Below, piece by piece: positions 36,760 to 45,519 of a DNA stretch of 64,000 nt; position 1 is the stretch's first letter; every line of letters starts with the position of its first letter. Position numbers and translations under genes: made by a program. The notes below the pieces were generated by a model. That model saw nothing but the letters and a program-made list of their open reading frames with translations, was not told the origin of the DNA and did no database searches. The stretch is from Verrucomicrobiia bacterium (GTDB taxonomy: Bacteria; Verrucomicrobiota; Verrucomicrobiia; Limisphaerales; JADLHS01), in the NCBI GenBank assembly GCA_011525685.1, contig WYBW01000022.1:124001-188000 (forward strand). Reading direction: 5' to 3'.

Positions 36760-38226
36760 TCAGGGATCAGTGCTTGCCGATGCCGGCCCCAATTTCGCGA
36801 GCGGTGTGGAAGCCGGTTCGGATTGCCAGCCACCGCCTAGCACCGCGTAGAGCCGGACCTGGCTGGTGAGTTGTTCCAAGCGCAGCAAGACGAGCACCTG
36901 CTGGGCGGCGAAAAGGGAGCGCTGCGCGTCCAGGACGCCGAGATAACTGTCAATGCCCCGCTCAAAACGGGAATTGGAGAGGCGATAGGTTTCCGATAGT
37001 CCGTTAACCAGAGATCGCTGCGCGGAAACCTGCTGGTCCACGGTGCCGCCAACGGCCAATGCGTCGGCTACTTCACGAAAGGCGCTTTGGATGGCCCTTT
37101 CATATTGGGCCACGGCGATTTCGCGTTGGACCTTGGCGGCCTTGGCGGCGGACCACGTGCGGGCGTCGAAAATGGGCATCACGATTTGGGGAGCGTAGCT
37201 CCAAGCGCCGGAACCCGACTTGAAAAGCCCCGAGAGGTCGCTGCTCGCCGTGCCAAGCGCGGCGGTCAGGGAAATGCGCGGGAAGAAAGCTGCGCGTGCG
37301 GCGCCGATGTCCGCATTGGCCGCCTTGAGCAGGGCTTCGGCCTGCACCACGTCGGGGCGGCGCAGAAGGACGTCTGAAGACACGCCCGCGCTAATCTCCG
37401 TAGGCGGAGTGAAGCCATTCAGGGTTTTGGGCAGCAAATCCCGCGGCACCGGGGAACCGAGCAACAGTTCCAAGGCATTCTCGTCCTTTGCCACCAGTTG
37501 GGTGTAAGTGGCGACATCTCTTCGGGCAACATCCAGCGGCGTTTGCGCGCGAAACACCTCCAACTCCGGCACCAGGCCGAGTTGGAAGCGGCGTGAGACC
37601 AAGTCATAGGCGGCCTGCTGTGATTTGAGCGTGGTTTCGGCCAGCGTCAGGTTCTCTTGGTCCGCAGCGAGGGCCAGATACGCCTGGGCCACCGAGGACA
37701 CCAACAGGATCTGCGCGCTGCGGCGGGCTTGCTCCGTGGCCAGATACTCCTGCAAAGCGCGGTCTTTCAGGCTGCGGATGCGACCGAAGAAATCAATTTC
37801 CCACGAGGCCACGCCGAGATTCGCATCGTAGCGTTCGACGGTCTGGCGGCTGCCTTCATTGGAAAGGTCGGCTGGCAACCGCTGTTTGCTGCCGCTGCCG
37901 GTGGCGTCAATGGTCGGCAACAGTTCGGCGCGGGCGATGCCGTAGAATGCTCGCGCGCGTTCGACGTTCAGCGCGGCAATCCGCAGGTCGCGGTTGTTGG
38001 TCAACGCGGTGCCGATGAGCTGGCGCAGTGCTGGGTCGGTGAAGAAATTCTGCCAGCGCAAGTCAGGCGTCACGCTGCCATTGGTCGTTGTCGCTTCGGC
38101 ATAAGCCGGGCCGGCTGGCCAGGCGGTGGGAACCGGCGCGGCGGGCCGGGTGTATTTCGGCGCCATGGTGCAGCCGGCCGCAAGGCTGGCCAGCACGGAG
38201 AGCAGCAGGAAAAAGTTCTTGTTCAT
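36760..38226 (-). CDS. RND efflux outer-membrane factor (OprM/NodT-type lipoprotein)
   Basis: 488 residues with a lipoprotein signal (LASLAAGC) and the TolC-like fold: two long repeats with SWEIDFFGRIRSLKDRALQEYLAT, LVPELEVFRAQTPLDVARRDV, LLRRPDVVQAEALLKAANADIGAARAAFFPRISLTA and ISRAF-type closing helices. It forms the outer-membrane channel for the pump encoded by the two preceding genes; only one base separates its ATG from the pump stop codon. Confidence 0.93.
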   Translation of the reverse strand: MNKNFFLLLSVLASLAAGCTMAPKYTRPAAPVPTAWPAGPAYAEATTTNGSVTPDLRWQNFFTDPALRQLIGTALTNNRDLRIAALNVERARAFYGIARAELLPTIDATGSGSKQRLPADLSNEGSRQTVERYDANLGVASWEIDFFGRIRSLKDRALQEYLATEQARRSAQILLVSSVAQAYLALAADQENLTLAETTLKSQQAAYDLVSRRFQLGLVPELEVFRAQTPLDVARRDVATYTQLVAKDENALELLLGSPVPRDLLPKTLNGFTPPTEISAGVSSDVLLRRPDVVQAEALLKAANADIGAARAAFFPRISLTAALGTASSDLSGLFKSGSGAWSYAPQIVMPIFDARTWSAAKAAKVQREIAVAQYERAIQSAFREVADALAVGGTVDQQVSAQRSLVNGLSETYRLSNSRFERGIDSYLGVLDAQRSLFAAQQVLVLLRLEQLTSQVRLYAVLGGGWQSEPASTPLAKLGPASASTDP

Positions 38227-38227
38227 G

Positions 38228-41200
38228 TCAGGGATTTCCGGTTGGGCTGGCGGCGTCGCCCAGGACGACGGCGGGTTGTGCGGCTCGTTTGCCGAACGCC
38301 TTTTCAATCACCACAAAGAAGAGCGGGGCAAAGATGGTTACCAGGAAGGTGGAAGTGACCACGCCACCCACGACGGCAATGCCGATGGCCCGTTGTGCGC
38401 CGGCACCGGCGCCCCCTGCCAGCGCGAGCGGGAGCACGCCGAAGCCAAACGCCAGCGAGGTCATGATGATGGGGCGCAAGCGCAGTTTGGCGCCTTCGAG
38501 CGTCGCTTCGATCAACCCCATGCCGTCTTCGACGCGGGCTTTGGCAAATTGCACAATCAGAATGGCGTTCTTGGTCGTCAGACCGAGCGTCGTCAACATG
38601 CCGATCTGGAAATAAACGTCATTGGGCAGCCTCATTAGACTGGTGGCGATGACCCCGCCGATGGCCCCGAGCGGCAGCGTCAGAAGAATGGAGATGGGAA
38701 TGGGCCAGCTTTCGTAAAGGGCTGCCAGACAGAGGAAGATGACCAGCACCGAGAAGGCGTAGAGCGGAGCGGTTTGCGCGCCCGACTGCCGTTCCTGATA
38801 CGAAAGGCCGGTCCAATCAAATCCGATTCCCTGCGGCAATTGTCGGACGAATCCTTCCATCGCGCGCATGGCTTCGCCGGAACTCCGGCCTGGGGCGGCT
38901 TCACCGAGAATGTTCAACGAGGGGAAGCCGTTGAAGCGTTCCAGCTTGGGTGAACCGGAACTCCAGTGCCCGGAGGCGAAGGACGAAAACGGCACCATCT
39001 TTCCGGCCTGGTTGCGCACATAGAGTTTCTCCAAATCACCGGGCAACATGCGGTAGGGAGCGTCGGCCTGGGCATAGACGCGTTTGACGCGCCCGCCTTG
39101 AATGAAGTCGTTGACATAGGCGCTGCCGAAGGCCGCAGAAATCGTGTTGTGAATTGAAGTGATGGGAACGCCCAAGGCGCCGGCTTTTTCCCAATCCACG
39201 TCCACGCGATACTCGGGCACGTCCTCAAAACCGTTGGGGCGGACCTTCGTCAGCGCCGGATCCGTGGCGGCCATGCCGAGCAGTTGGTTGCGGGCTTCCA
39301 TCAGCTTCGCATGCCCCAATCCGCCGCGGTCCATCAACTGGAAGTCAAAACCCTTGGCCTGTCCAAGTTCGACCACGGCGGGCGGAGGGAAGGCAAAGAC
39401 CATCGCGTTGCGGATTTGGGCGAACTGCCTCGTGGCTCGGCCGGCAACCGCGCTGACCTTCAGGTCCGAGCGATTGCGGAGTCCCCAGTCCTTGAGCCTG
39501 ATGAAGGCCAAGCCGGAGTTCTGTCCACGGCCGGAAAAACTCGTGCCGGAAACCGTCAAGACCGCCTCGACCGCGTCCTTCTCCCGATCAAGGAAGTAGC
39601 TTCTGACGCCGTCCATCACCTCTTTGGTTTGTTCGAGGGTGGCGTTGGCTGGCAGCATCGTCATCACCATGAGCATGCCTTGATCTTCGTCTGGCAGGTA
39701 GGCGGTGGGCATCCTGCGGAACAGCAATCCCAACGCTCCCACAATCAGAATGAACACGACCACATAGCGAAGTCGCCGGGCCAGGGAATGACGCACGACC
39801 CTCAAATACCGGTCGCGAGCCCGGAAGAAGATCTGGTCAAACCAATGGAAGAAGGGCCGCAAAAACCGGACGCCGCCTTCCGCCGGTTCGTGTCCTTTGG
39901 GCACCGGCTTGAGCAGCGAGGCGCACAGCACCGGCGTCAGGACCAAGGCCACCACCACCGAGAGCAGCATCGAAGCGATGATGGTCACGGAAAACTGCCG
40001 GTAAATAACGCCGGTGGAGCCGGCGAAGAAGGCCATCGGCCCGAACACGGCGGAGAGCACCAAGCCAATGCCGATCAGAGCCGGGGTGATTTGGTCCATG
40101 GATTTGCGCGTCGCCTCGAACGGTGAGAGACCCTCCTCACTCATGATGCGTTCGACGTTTTCGACGACAACGATGGCATCGTCCACCAGCAACCCGATGG
40201 CGAGCACCATGGCGAACATGGTGAGCATGTTGATGGAGAAGCCGAACAGCCCCAGCACGCCGAACGTTCCCAGGATCACCACCGGGACAGCGATGGTCGG
40301 AATCAGGGTGGCGCGCATGTTCCCCATGAACAGATACATCACCAGAAACACCAGAAGGATGGCCTCAAAAAGGGTTTTGACCACTTCTTCGATGGCCACC
40401 TTCACGAAAGGCGTGGTGTCGTAGGGATAGACGACCCTCATGCCGCTTGGAAAATAGTGGCTCATCTCGTCCATTTTGGACCGCACATTATTCGCCGTTT
40501 CCAGTGCGTTCGCGCCCGCGGCCTGCCGGATGGCCAAAGCCGCGGCTGGCTTGCCATTGTAGAAGGCGTCGATGTCGTAGGTTTCCGTCCCCAGCTCCGT
40601 GCGGCCAATGTCCTTGATCCGGACAATGGAGCCGTCGGGGTTGGTTCGCAGGGGAATGCTGGCGAACTCTTCGGGCGTCTTGAGCAGACTTTGCACAATG
40701 ATCGCGGCGTTGAGGCGCTGGCCTTCGGCCGCAGGTGCCCCGCCAAACTGGCCGGCGGAAACTTCCACATTGTAGGCCCGCAGGCCGGCCATGACCTCCT
40801 GCATGGTCATCCCGTATTCCGTCAGCTTGTCGGGATTCACCCAGACGCGCATCGCATACTGGCCGCCGAAGACCTGCACTTCTCCCACGCCCGGCACCCG
40901 TGAAAGCACCTTCTCCAGGGTGGACTGGGCGTAATCGCGCAGGTCGTTGCCGTCCATGCTGCTGTCCTCGGAAATCAAGCTGACGATCAAGAGGTAGTTC
41001 CGCGTGGATTTGCTCACCTTCACGCCTTGGCGCTGCACCACTTCCGGCAGGCTGGCCATGGCGAGTTGAAGCTTGTTTTGCACCTGCGCCCAAGCCAGAT
41101 CCGGGTCCGTGCCGGGGGCGAAGGTTAGCTCCACGCGCGATGCGCCACTGGAATCGCTGGTTGCCGAAAGATAGAGCATCTTGTCGAAGCCCGTCATCTT

Positions 41201-41404
41201 CTGCTCGATGATCTGGGTGACACTGTTCTCGACCGTCTCCGCCGACGCCCCCGGATAGAACGACTCGATGGCGATGGAAGGCGGCGCAATGGGCGGATAC
41301 TGCGAAACAGGCAGGAAATAAATCGCCAGTCCGCCAGCCACCATCAGGATGATGGCGATGACCCAGGCGAAGACGGGACGTTTCAGGAAGAATCTCGAGA
41401 GCAT
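38228..41404 (-). CDS. RND efflux pump inner-membrane subunit (HAE-1/AcrB-type)
   Basis: 1058 residues. Twelve membrane segments and large periplasmic loops are expected. Visible signatures: MLSRFFLKRPVFAWVIAI, FYPGASAETVENSVTQIIEQ, the proton-relay helix MVLAIGLLVDDAIVVVENVERIM with its two Asp, and the final domain AIGIAVVGGVVTSTFLVTIFAPLFF. It is of the hydrophobe/amphiphile exporter (AcrB) class and works with the adaptor upstream and outer-membrane factor downstream. Substrate unknown; drugs, solvents or toxic organics are typical. Confidence 0.95.
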   Translation of the reverse strand: MLSRFFLKRPVFAWVIAIILMVAGGLAIYFLPVSQYPPIAPPSIAIESFYPGASAETVENSVTQIIEQKMTGFDKMLYLSATSDSSGASRVELTFAPGTDPDLAWAQVQNKLQLAMASLPEVVQRQGVKVSKSTRNYLLIVSLISEDSSMDGNDLRDYAQSTLEKVLSRVPGVGEVQVFGGQYAMRVWVNPDKLTEYGMTMQEVMAGLRAYNVEVSAGQFGGAPAAEGQRLNAAIIVQSLLKTPEEFASIPLRTNPDGSIVRIKDIGRTELGTETYDIDAFYNGKPAAALAIRQAAGANALETANNVRSKMDEMSHYFPSGMRVVYPYDTTPFVKVAIEEVVKTLFEAILLVFLVMYLFMGNMRATLIPTIAVPVVILGTFGVLGLFGFSINMLTMFAMVLAIGLLVDDAIVVVENVERIMSEEGLSPFEATRKSMDQITPALIGIGLVLSAVFGPMAFFAGSTGVIYRQFSVTIIASMLLSVVVALVLTPVLCASLLKPVPKGHEPAEGGVRFLRPFFHWFDQIFFRARDRYLRVVRHSLARRLRYVVVFILIVGALGLLFRRMPTAYLPDEDQGMLMVMTMLPANATLEQTKEVMDGVRSYFLDREKDAVEAVLTVSGTSFSGRGQNSGLAFIRLKDWGLRNRSDLKVSAVAGRATRQFAQIRNAMVFAFPPPAVVELGQAKGFDFQLMDRGGLGHAKLMEARNQLLGMAATDPALTKVRPNGFEDVPEYRVDVDWEKAGALGVPITSIHNTISAAFGSAYVNDFIQGGRVKRVYAQADAPYRMLPGDLEKLYVRNQAGKMVPFSSFASGHWSSGSPKLERFNGFPSLNILGEAAPGRSSGEAMRAMEGFVRQLPQGIGFDWTGLSYQERQSGAQTAPLYAFSVLVIFLCLAALYESWPIPISILLTLPLGAIGGVIATSLMRLPNDVYFQIGMLTTLGLTTKNAILIVQFAKARVEDGMGLIEATLEGAKLRLRPIIMTSLAFGFGVLPLALAGGAGAGAQRAIGIAVVGGVVTSTFLVTIFAPLFFVVIEKAFGKRAAQPAVVLGDAASPTGNP

Positions 41405-41416
41405 GGCGCGTTTTCG

Positions 41417-42640
41417 TTAGTTCGTCTTGGACGGTGTTTTGGGGGCACTCGCGGGCTTTTCCTCCGGCTTTGGACCGGCGATGAAGGGCACGGCTTTTAC
41501 GGCCGCGCCTGGGCGGGCTTTTTGCATGCCTTCGGTGATGACCCGGTCACCCGGGGAAAGGCCGGCGCTGATAAGCCACTGATCACCGATGGTCCGGTCC
41601 AATTCGAGTTTCCGCTGTTCCACCTTGCCTGCCGCGTCCACGACCAGCGCCAGCGGGTTTCCCTTCGGGTCGCGGGCGACGGCCTGCTGGGGAACTAGGA
41701 TTGCCTGCCGGTTGACGCCCTCTTTTACGACTGTCCGCACGAACATGCCTGGCAGCAAAACACCGTTTGGGTTCGGAAACACCATGCGCAAGATGACCGA
41801 TGCTGTCGTGGGGTCCACCGACACATCGCGGAACTGGAGCGCCCCCTCCAGCGGATACTGCGAGCCGTCGGCGAGGATGAGTTGCACTTTGCTGTCGTTG
41901 GTTCCACCGCCTGTGAGCCGCCCTTCCTCCAACCGGCGCTGCAATCGCAGCAGTTCGGTGGTGGACTGCGGCACATCCACATAGATGGGGTCCAACTGCT
42001 GAATACTGGTGAGGGCGAGCGGCTGATAGGCGGTGACGATGGCCCCATCCGTCACCGCAGACTTGCCGATGCGACCGGAAATGGGCGAGACGACGCGGGT
42101 GTAACCCAAGTTAATCCGCGCCATTTCCACTTGCGCCTCGGCCTGTTTCAACGCGCCGTCCGCGTCGTCAAAATCCTGCTGGCTCACCGATTTGTCCGCG
42201 AGCGCCTCCTTGAATCGCGACGCGCGTGAACGCAGCGACGGCAGATTGGCCTCCGCGCTGTCCAGCGCCGCTTTGAACGGCGCCGAATCAATTTGATAAA
42301 GCGCCTCGCCGGCTTGCACGTCCGAACCTTCCTCGAACAGCCGTTTCTGAATGAGGCCGTTCACCTGCGGACGAATCTCCGCAATGCGATACGGCGAAGT
42401 GCGGCCGGGCAATTCGGTGGTCAGCGCGACTGGACGCGGCGCAACCGTGATCGTGGCCACTTCCGGCGGAGGCACCGACGGCGCCGTGGGTTGACGGTTG
42501 CAGGCGGTCAGCAGCAAACCGCAAAGCAAGGCTGCCCACACGGTTGTGGTGTTTGCCGGATTGACTGGGCAACCGGAGATGCAGTGTTTCAGTCGAGTCA
42601 TAGGATTGAAGGGAGGCGTTTTCAAAACGGTGGAATTCAT
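41417..42640 (-). CDS. RND efflux periplasmic adaptor (membrane fusion protein)
   Basis: 407 residues with a lipoprotein-type export signal (ALLCGLLLTAC) and the adaptor core: ELPGRTSPYRIAEIRPQVNGLIQKRLFEEGSDVQAGEALYQID, a helical hairpin, then INLGYTRVVSPISGRIGKSAVTDGAIV. The start at 42640 overlaps the preceding gene as ATGA, which supports it, although ATG 42601 is nearer the signal. The pump gene follows after 12 bases. It links inner and outer membrane components. Confidence 0.93.
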   Translation of the reverse strand: MNSTVLKTPPFNPMTRLKHCISGCPVNPANTTTVWAALLCGLLLTACNRQPTAPSVPPPEVATITVAPRPVALTTELPGRTSPYRIAEIRPQVNGLIQKRLFEEGSDVQAGEALYQIDSAPFKAALDSAEANLPSLRSRASRFKEALADKSVSQQDFDDADGALKQAEAQVEMARINLGYTRVVSPISGRIGKSAVTDGAIVTAYQPLALTSIQQLDPIYVDVPQSTTELLRLQRRLEEGRLTGGGTNDSKVQLILADGSQYPLEGALQFRDVSVDPTTASVILRMVFPNPNGVLLPGMFVRTVVKEGVNRQAILVPQQAVARDPKGNPLALVVDAAGKVEQRKLELDRTIGDQWLISAGLSPGDRVITEGMQKARPGAAVKAVPFIAGPKPEEKPASAPKTPSKTN

Positions 42641-43140
42641 TGCGGGTGATTCATGGACTGCTCGGAAACCGGGAGCGGCCCGTAACCGAGCCGGTCGGGA
42701 CTTCGCGAGGGAGCCGGAACTTGAGATAGAGCGGGTGCGCTACAAGGATCTATTACTGTCCCCTTGGCCAACTCGATGTGATGATGCCGTTTTGGCGATC
42801 CGGAATGAGGGCTGAGACAGCTGTGATTGGAGTCGGGCGGTTCAAACAGGGCCAAGTCGTATTTTCGGGCGCGCGAGCGCGCCAACATTTCTTTGGCAGG
42901 ATGAATCCAGCCAACTTCGGGATACCTCTTCTCCAAATCCTGCGGCGGCACACTGAGGGTGACCATACCTTCCGAGAAGCTCCGGAAGGCAAAGCCCGCC
43001 TGCACGGGCAAGGGAGGTTCGCGCAGCAACCGCGTCAGTTCGTCGTCATTGAGACCATCGCCGATGCTGGCGCGGATGGCTTTGATTTCCGCCAGAAGCT
43101 CAGGATCGGCTTCCGATTCGAATTTCCATGTGGTGTTCAT
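42637..43140 (-). CDS. Unknown operon protein between thioredoxin-like and adaptor genes
   Basis: 167 residues. The N-terminal half looks ordered (ESEADPELLAEIKAIRASIGDGLNDDELTRLLREPPLP, then GMVTLSVPPQDLEKRYPEVGWIHPAKEMLARSRARKYDLALFEP). The C-terminal 65 residues are Pro/Ser/His-rich and look like read-through of non-coding sequence. Both ends couple by ATGA overlaps (with the thioredoxin-like stop at 43137-43139 and the adaptor ATG at 42638-42640). No family recognised. Confidence 0.65.
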   Translation of the reverse strand: MNTTWKFESEADPELLAEIKAIRASIGDGLNDDELTRLLREPPLPVQAGFAFRSFSEGMVTLSVPPQDLEKRYPEVGWIHPAKEMLARSRARKYDLALFEPPDSNHSCLSPHSGSPKRHHHIELAKGTVIDPCSAPALSQVPAPSRSPDRLGYGPLPVSEQSMNHPQ

Positions 43141-43472
43141 CGGTGGGAAACAGCCTCCAGTTTGGCCAGGATCGCCTCTTTGCTGGCCGTGCCGACGGTT
43201 CGGCCGCGAAGCACCCCGTCCGCGAAGTAAAGCAACGTGGGAACGGATTCGACATCGTAGGCCAGACTGAAATCTGGATTATCGTCCGCATTGATTCGGA
43301 CTACTTTCACGCGCCCGCTCACCTCCTTGAGGATCTCATCCAAGACCCGGCACGGACGACTCCACGGAGCCGAGAAGACAACGATGACCGGTTGCTTTGC
43401 CCTCAACACCTCCAACTCGAAGTTGGAGTCGCCGACTTCAATGATCTCTGGATGATTCGAGGTTTCGTTCAT
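43137..43472 (-). CDS. Monothiol thioredoxin-like protein heading the RND operon
   Basis: 111 residues. The thioredoxin fold has active-site FSAPWSRPCRVLDE: Ser replaces the first Cys, as in the protein at 32940. YDVESVPTLLYF carries the cis-Pro. The start MNETSNH at 43472 was chosen: the longer frame to 43538 would run across the sigma-54 promoter at 43506-43522. The two N-terminal-Ser thioredoxins share VLD, ADD and ASKEAILAKL motifs and are clearly paralogous. It is the first gene of the efflux operon. Confidence 0.87.
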   Translation of the reverse strand: MNETSNHPEIIEVGDSNFELEVLRAKQPVIVVFSAPWSRPCRVLDEILKEVSGRVKVVRINADDNPDFSLAYDVESVPTLLYFADGVLRGRTVGTASKEAILAKLEAVSHR

Positions 43473-43505
43473 GGAATCACGCTTTTGCTCGTTCTCCCCA
43501 TGACC

Positions 43506-43522
43506 TTGCAAGGGCCATGCCA
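43506..43522 (-). promoter_or_regulatory. Sigma-54 (-24/-12) promoter for the thioredoxin-RND operon
   Basis: Minus-strand reading TGGCATGGCCCTTGCAA: GG at 43521-43520, exactly ten bases, then GC at 43509-43508, with TTGCA at the -12 box. Consensus is TGGCACG-N4-TTGCW. Transcription should begin near 43496, 24 bases before the ATG at 43472. A GAF-AAA-Fis sigma-54 activator gene is divergent and begins 62 bases beyond the promoter. Confidence 0.8.
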
Positions 43523-43583
43523 GCTCGATGAAAAGCACTCAATATGTTGCTCACAAGCATAATAGGTAGTTTCGCGTTGCCGG

Positions 43584-45299
43584 ATGGCAGGCGTCGAGAT
43601 TTTGACCGTGCGAAAAATCGTCGCCGAAGGATTGGACAATGATTGCGGATGCGTGCAAAACTACGTTGCTGTGGATACCATCAGCGAAAACCGTTTTGAC
43701 CCGAATCACGCGGCGCAGGTCCTCCTCGACATTGCTCACGAGCAATCGCTGGAAACGCTGCTGCAAAGGCTCGTTCACCGCGCCCTCGATCGGCCCGATG
43801 TTGTCTGCGCCCAAGTCTGGTTGATTGACAAGGGCGACCTCTGCTCGGCCTGTCCGCGCCGACTCGACTGCTCTGATCAGTCCCGCTGCCTCCACCTGAC
43901 TGCCAGTAAGGGCGTGTCGCGCTCCGGCCCGCCGCCGGATGTTTTCCGAGGCGATAATCTCAATGTCCGAATGCCTTTGGACTTTGGACTTCTTGGGAAG
44001 GTGGTTCAAACCCGGCAGCAAATAGCCGTGAACGACTCGGACGGCGAACTGGTGAAGGCTACTGGCTTTGAATGGTTGGAAACCGAGCCGGTTCAGGGTT
44101 TCGCCGCAACCCCGATTATTTTCAAGAGCGAGGTTTTGGGCGTCATCGTGGCGTTTACCCGCGACGACCTGCCCGAAGAATCGCGGCCTTGGGGACGCAT
44201 CTTCGCTGATCATCTCGGCGCCGCCATCGCCAACGCCCGCGCCTTTGAAGAAATTCAACGGCTCAAAGCCCAACTTGAATTGCAGAATGCCTATCTGCAG
44301 GAGGAAGTGGTGGAAGCGCGGGCCTTTGGCGACCTCGTCGGCCAAAGCGCGGCGCTCAAACAAATCATCAGCCAGATTGACCTCGTCGCGGCGACGGAAG
44401 CTTCGGTGCTCATCCTTGGCGAGACCGGGACCGGGAAAGAACTGGTTGCCCGGGAAATCCATCGCCGCAGCCAGCGCAAAAACGGCCCGCTGGTTCGGGT
44501 CAACTGCGCTTCCATCCCGAAGGACTTGTTCGAAAGCGAATTCTTCGGCCACCTTAAAGGCGCCTTCACCGGAGCCGTCAAGGATCGTGCCGGACGGTTC
44601 CAAACCGCCGAGGGCGGGACGTTGTTTCTGGATGAAATCGGCGAGGTGCCGCCGGAAACGCAGGGCAAGCTCCTGCGCGTTTTGCAGGAAAAACGGTATG
44701 AGCGCGTGGGGGATGATCGGACGCGGCAAGCCGACGTCCGCATCATCGCGGCCACTAATCGAGACTTGAAAGCGAATGTGAGGGCTGGTCGGTTTCGGGA
44801 AGACCTGTTCTACCGGCTACACGTATTCCCGATTCACGTTCCCCCCTTGCGAGAGCGAACAGATGACATTCCCCTGCTGGCCAAACACTTTGTCGAGCTG
44901 TCGGCAAAGGAATTGCGCTGCAAGCAACCCCGCCTCACGCGGGCGGCCGTCACCAGTCTGCAAAGCTACGCCTGGCCAGGGAACATCCGGGAATTGCGCA
45001 ACGTTCTCGAACGCGCCGTCATCCTGGCGCGGGGCGGCCCGCTGCATTTCGATCTACCAGGCGGCGATTCGGTCATCCCGACGACGCAAATGCATCGCCT
45101 GTGCCGCGAGGACGCCGGCACTTCGGAGGTTCTTACCGAAGCCGAAATGCAGCAGCGCGAGCGTGCCAACCTGCTGGCCGCCCTCGAAAAGACCGGCTGG
45201 AAAATCCGGGGAGCCGACGGTGCCGCCGAACTGATCGGGCTGAAACCCACCACGCTCCTTTCGCGAATGAAGCGCATGGGACTTCAGCGCTCAGACTAG
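43584..45299 (+). CDS. Sigma-54-dependent activator, GAF(4Cys)-AAA-Fis (second paralogue)
   Basis: 571 residues: GAF domain (about 45-225) with Cys87-x2-Cys90-x5-Cys96-x5-Cys102, AAA+ domain (about 245-475; GETGTGKE, canonical GAFTGA, GGTLFLDEIGEVPPE), and a Fis-type C-terminus (GAAELIGLKPTTLLSRMKRMG). Closely similar to the protein at 19894. It is divergent from the thioredoxin-RND operon, whose sigma-54 promoter lies in between, so it most likely activates that operon. The first 40 residues are not conserved, so the start may lie further in. Confidence 0.92.
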   Translation: MAGVEILTVRKIVAEGLDNDCGCVQNYVAVDTISENRFDPNHAAQVLLDIAHEQSLETLLQRLVHRALDRPDVVCAQVWLIDKGDLCSACPRRLDCSDQSRCLHLTASKGVSRSGPPPDVFRGDNLNVRMPLDFGLLGKVVQTRQQIAVNDSDGELVKATGFEWLETEPVQGFAATPIIFKSEVLGVIVAFTRDDLPEESRPWGRIFADHLGAAIANARAFEEIQRLKAQLELQNAYLQEEVVEARAFGDLVGQSAALKQIISQIDLVAATEASVLILGETGTGKELVAREIHRRSQRKNGPLVRVNCASIPKDLFESEFFGHLKGAFTGAVKDRAGRFQTAEGGTLFLDEIGEVPPETQGKLLRVLQEKRYERVGDDRTRQADVRIIAATNRDLKANVRAGRFREDLFYRLHVFPIHVPPLRERTDDIPLLAKHFVELSAKELRCKQPRLTRAAVTSLQSYAWPGNIRELRNVLERAVILARGGPLHFDLPGGDSVIPTTQMHRLCREDAGTSEVLTEAEMQQRERANLLAALEKTGWKIRGADGAAELIGLKPTTLLSRMKRMGLQRSD

Positions 45300-45519
45300 T
45301 TGCCGCTCTCCCGCATCGCCCCGACGCTGGAGAGGGTTGAACCACATAAGGCACGAGCGCGGTGAGGCCCATGCGAAACAGCCGGGCAGGCGGCACGTCG
45401 CCTCGCAGAATCGCATCGCCGTGATTGATGGTGACGAGAACTGCCCCGACGACGACGGCGTATTTGAGCGCGCGCTTGACCACCGAGGGCTGCAATGCGA
45501 GCCGGAGCGTTTGTTTCAT
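45133..45519 (-). pseudogene. NrtS-like membrane protein with replaced C-terminus
   Basis: The first 60 residues match the small NrtS nitrate/nitrite transporter-type family: SVVKRALKYAVVVGAVLVTINHGDAILRG, then LFRMGLTALVPYVV. The natural ending (a few more residues after VPYxV) is missing; instead the frame runs through a repeat (from about 45336) and about 45 codons antisense to the activator gene. The full 128-residue product is longer than the usual 70-80 and its tail is not protein-like. It follows the peroxiredoxin gene directly (stop 45522-45520, ATG 45519). Confidence 0.7.
45303..45336. repeat. Hairpin repeat between convergent genes
   Basis: CTCTCC at 45306-45311 pairs with GGAGAG at 45329-45334 around a GC-rich centre, in the 3-base-plus spacer after the activator gene. 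The NrtS reading frame is derailed right here. It could act as a bidirectional terminator or mark a recombination point. Confidence 0.5.

Noticed and set aside
43473-43538. N-terminal extension of the thioredoxin-like protein
   Set aside because: It would cross the sigma-54 promoter and has no thioredoxin homology.
43551-44729. Minus-strand ORF of 392 codons opposite the second activator
   Set aside because: Complement of the GAF-AAA gene; composition is that of an antisense frame and no family is recognised.
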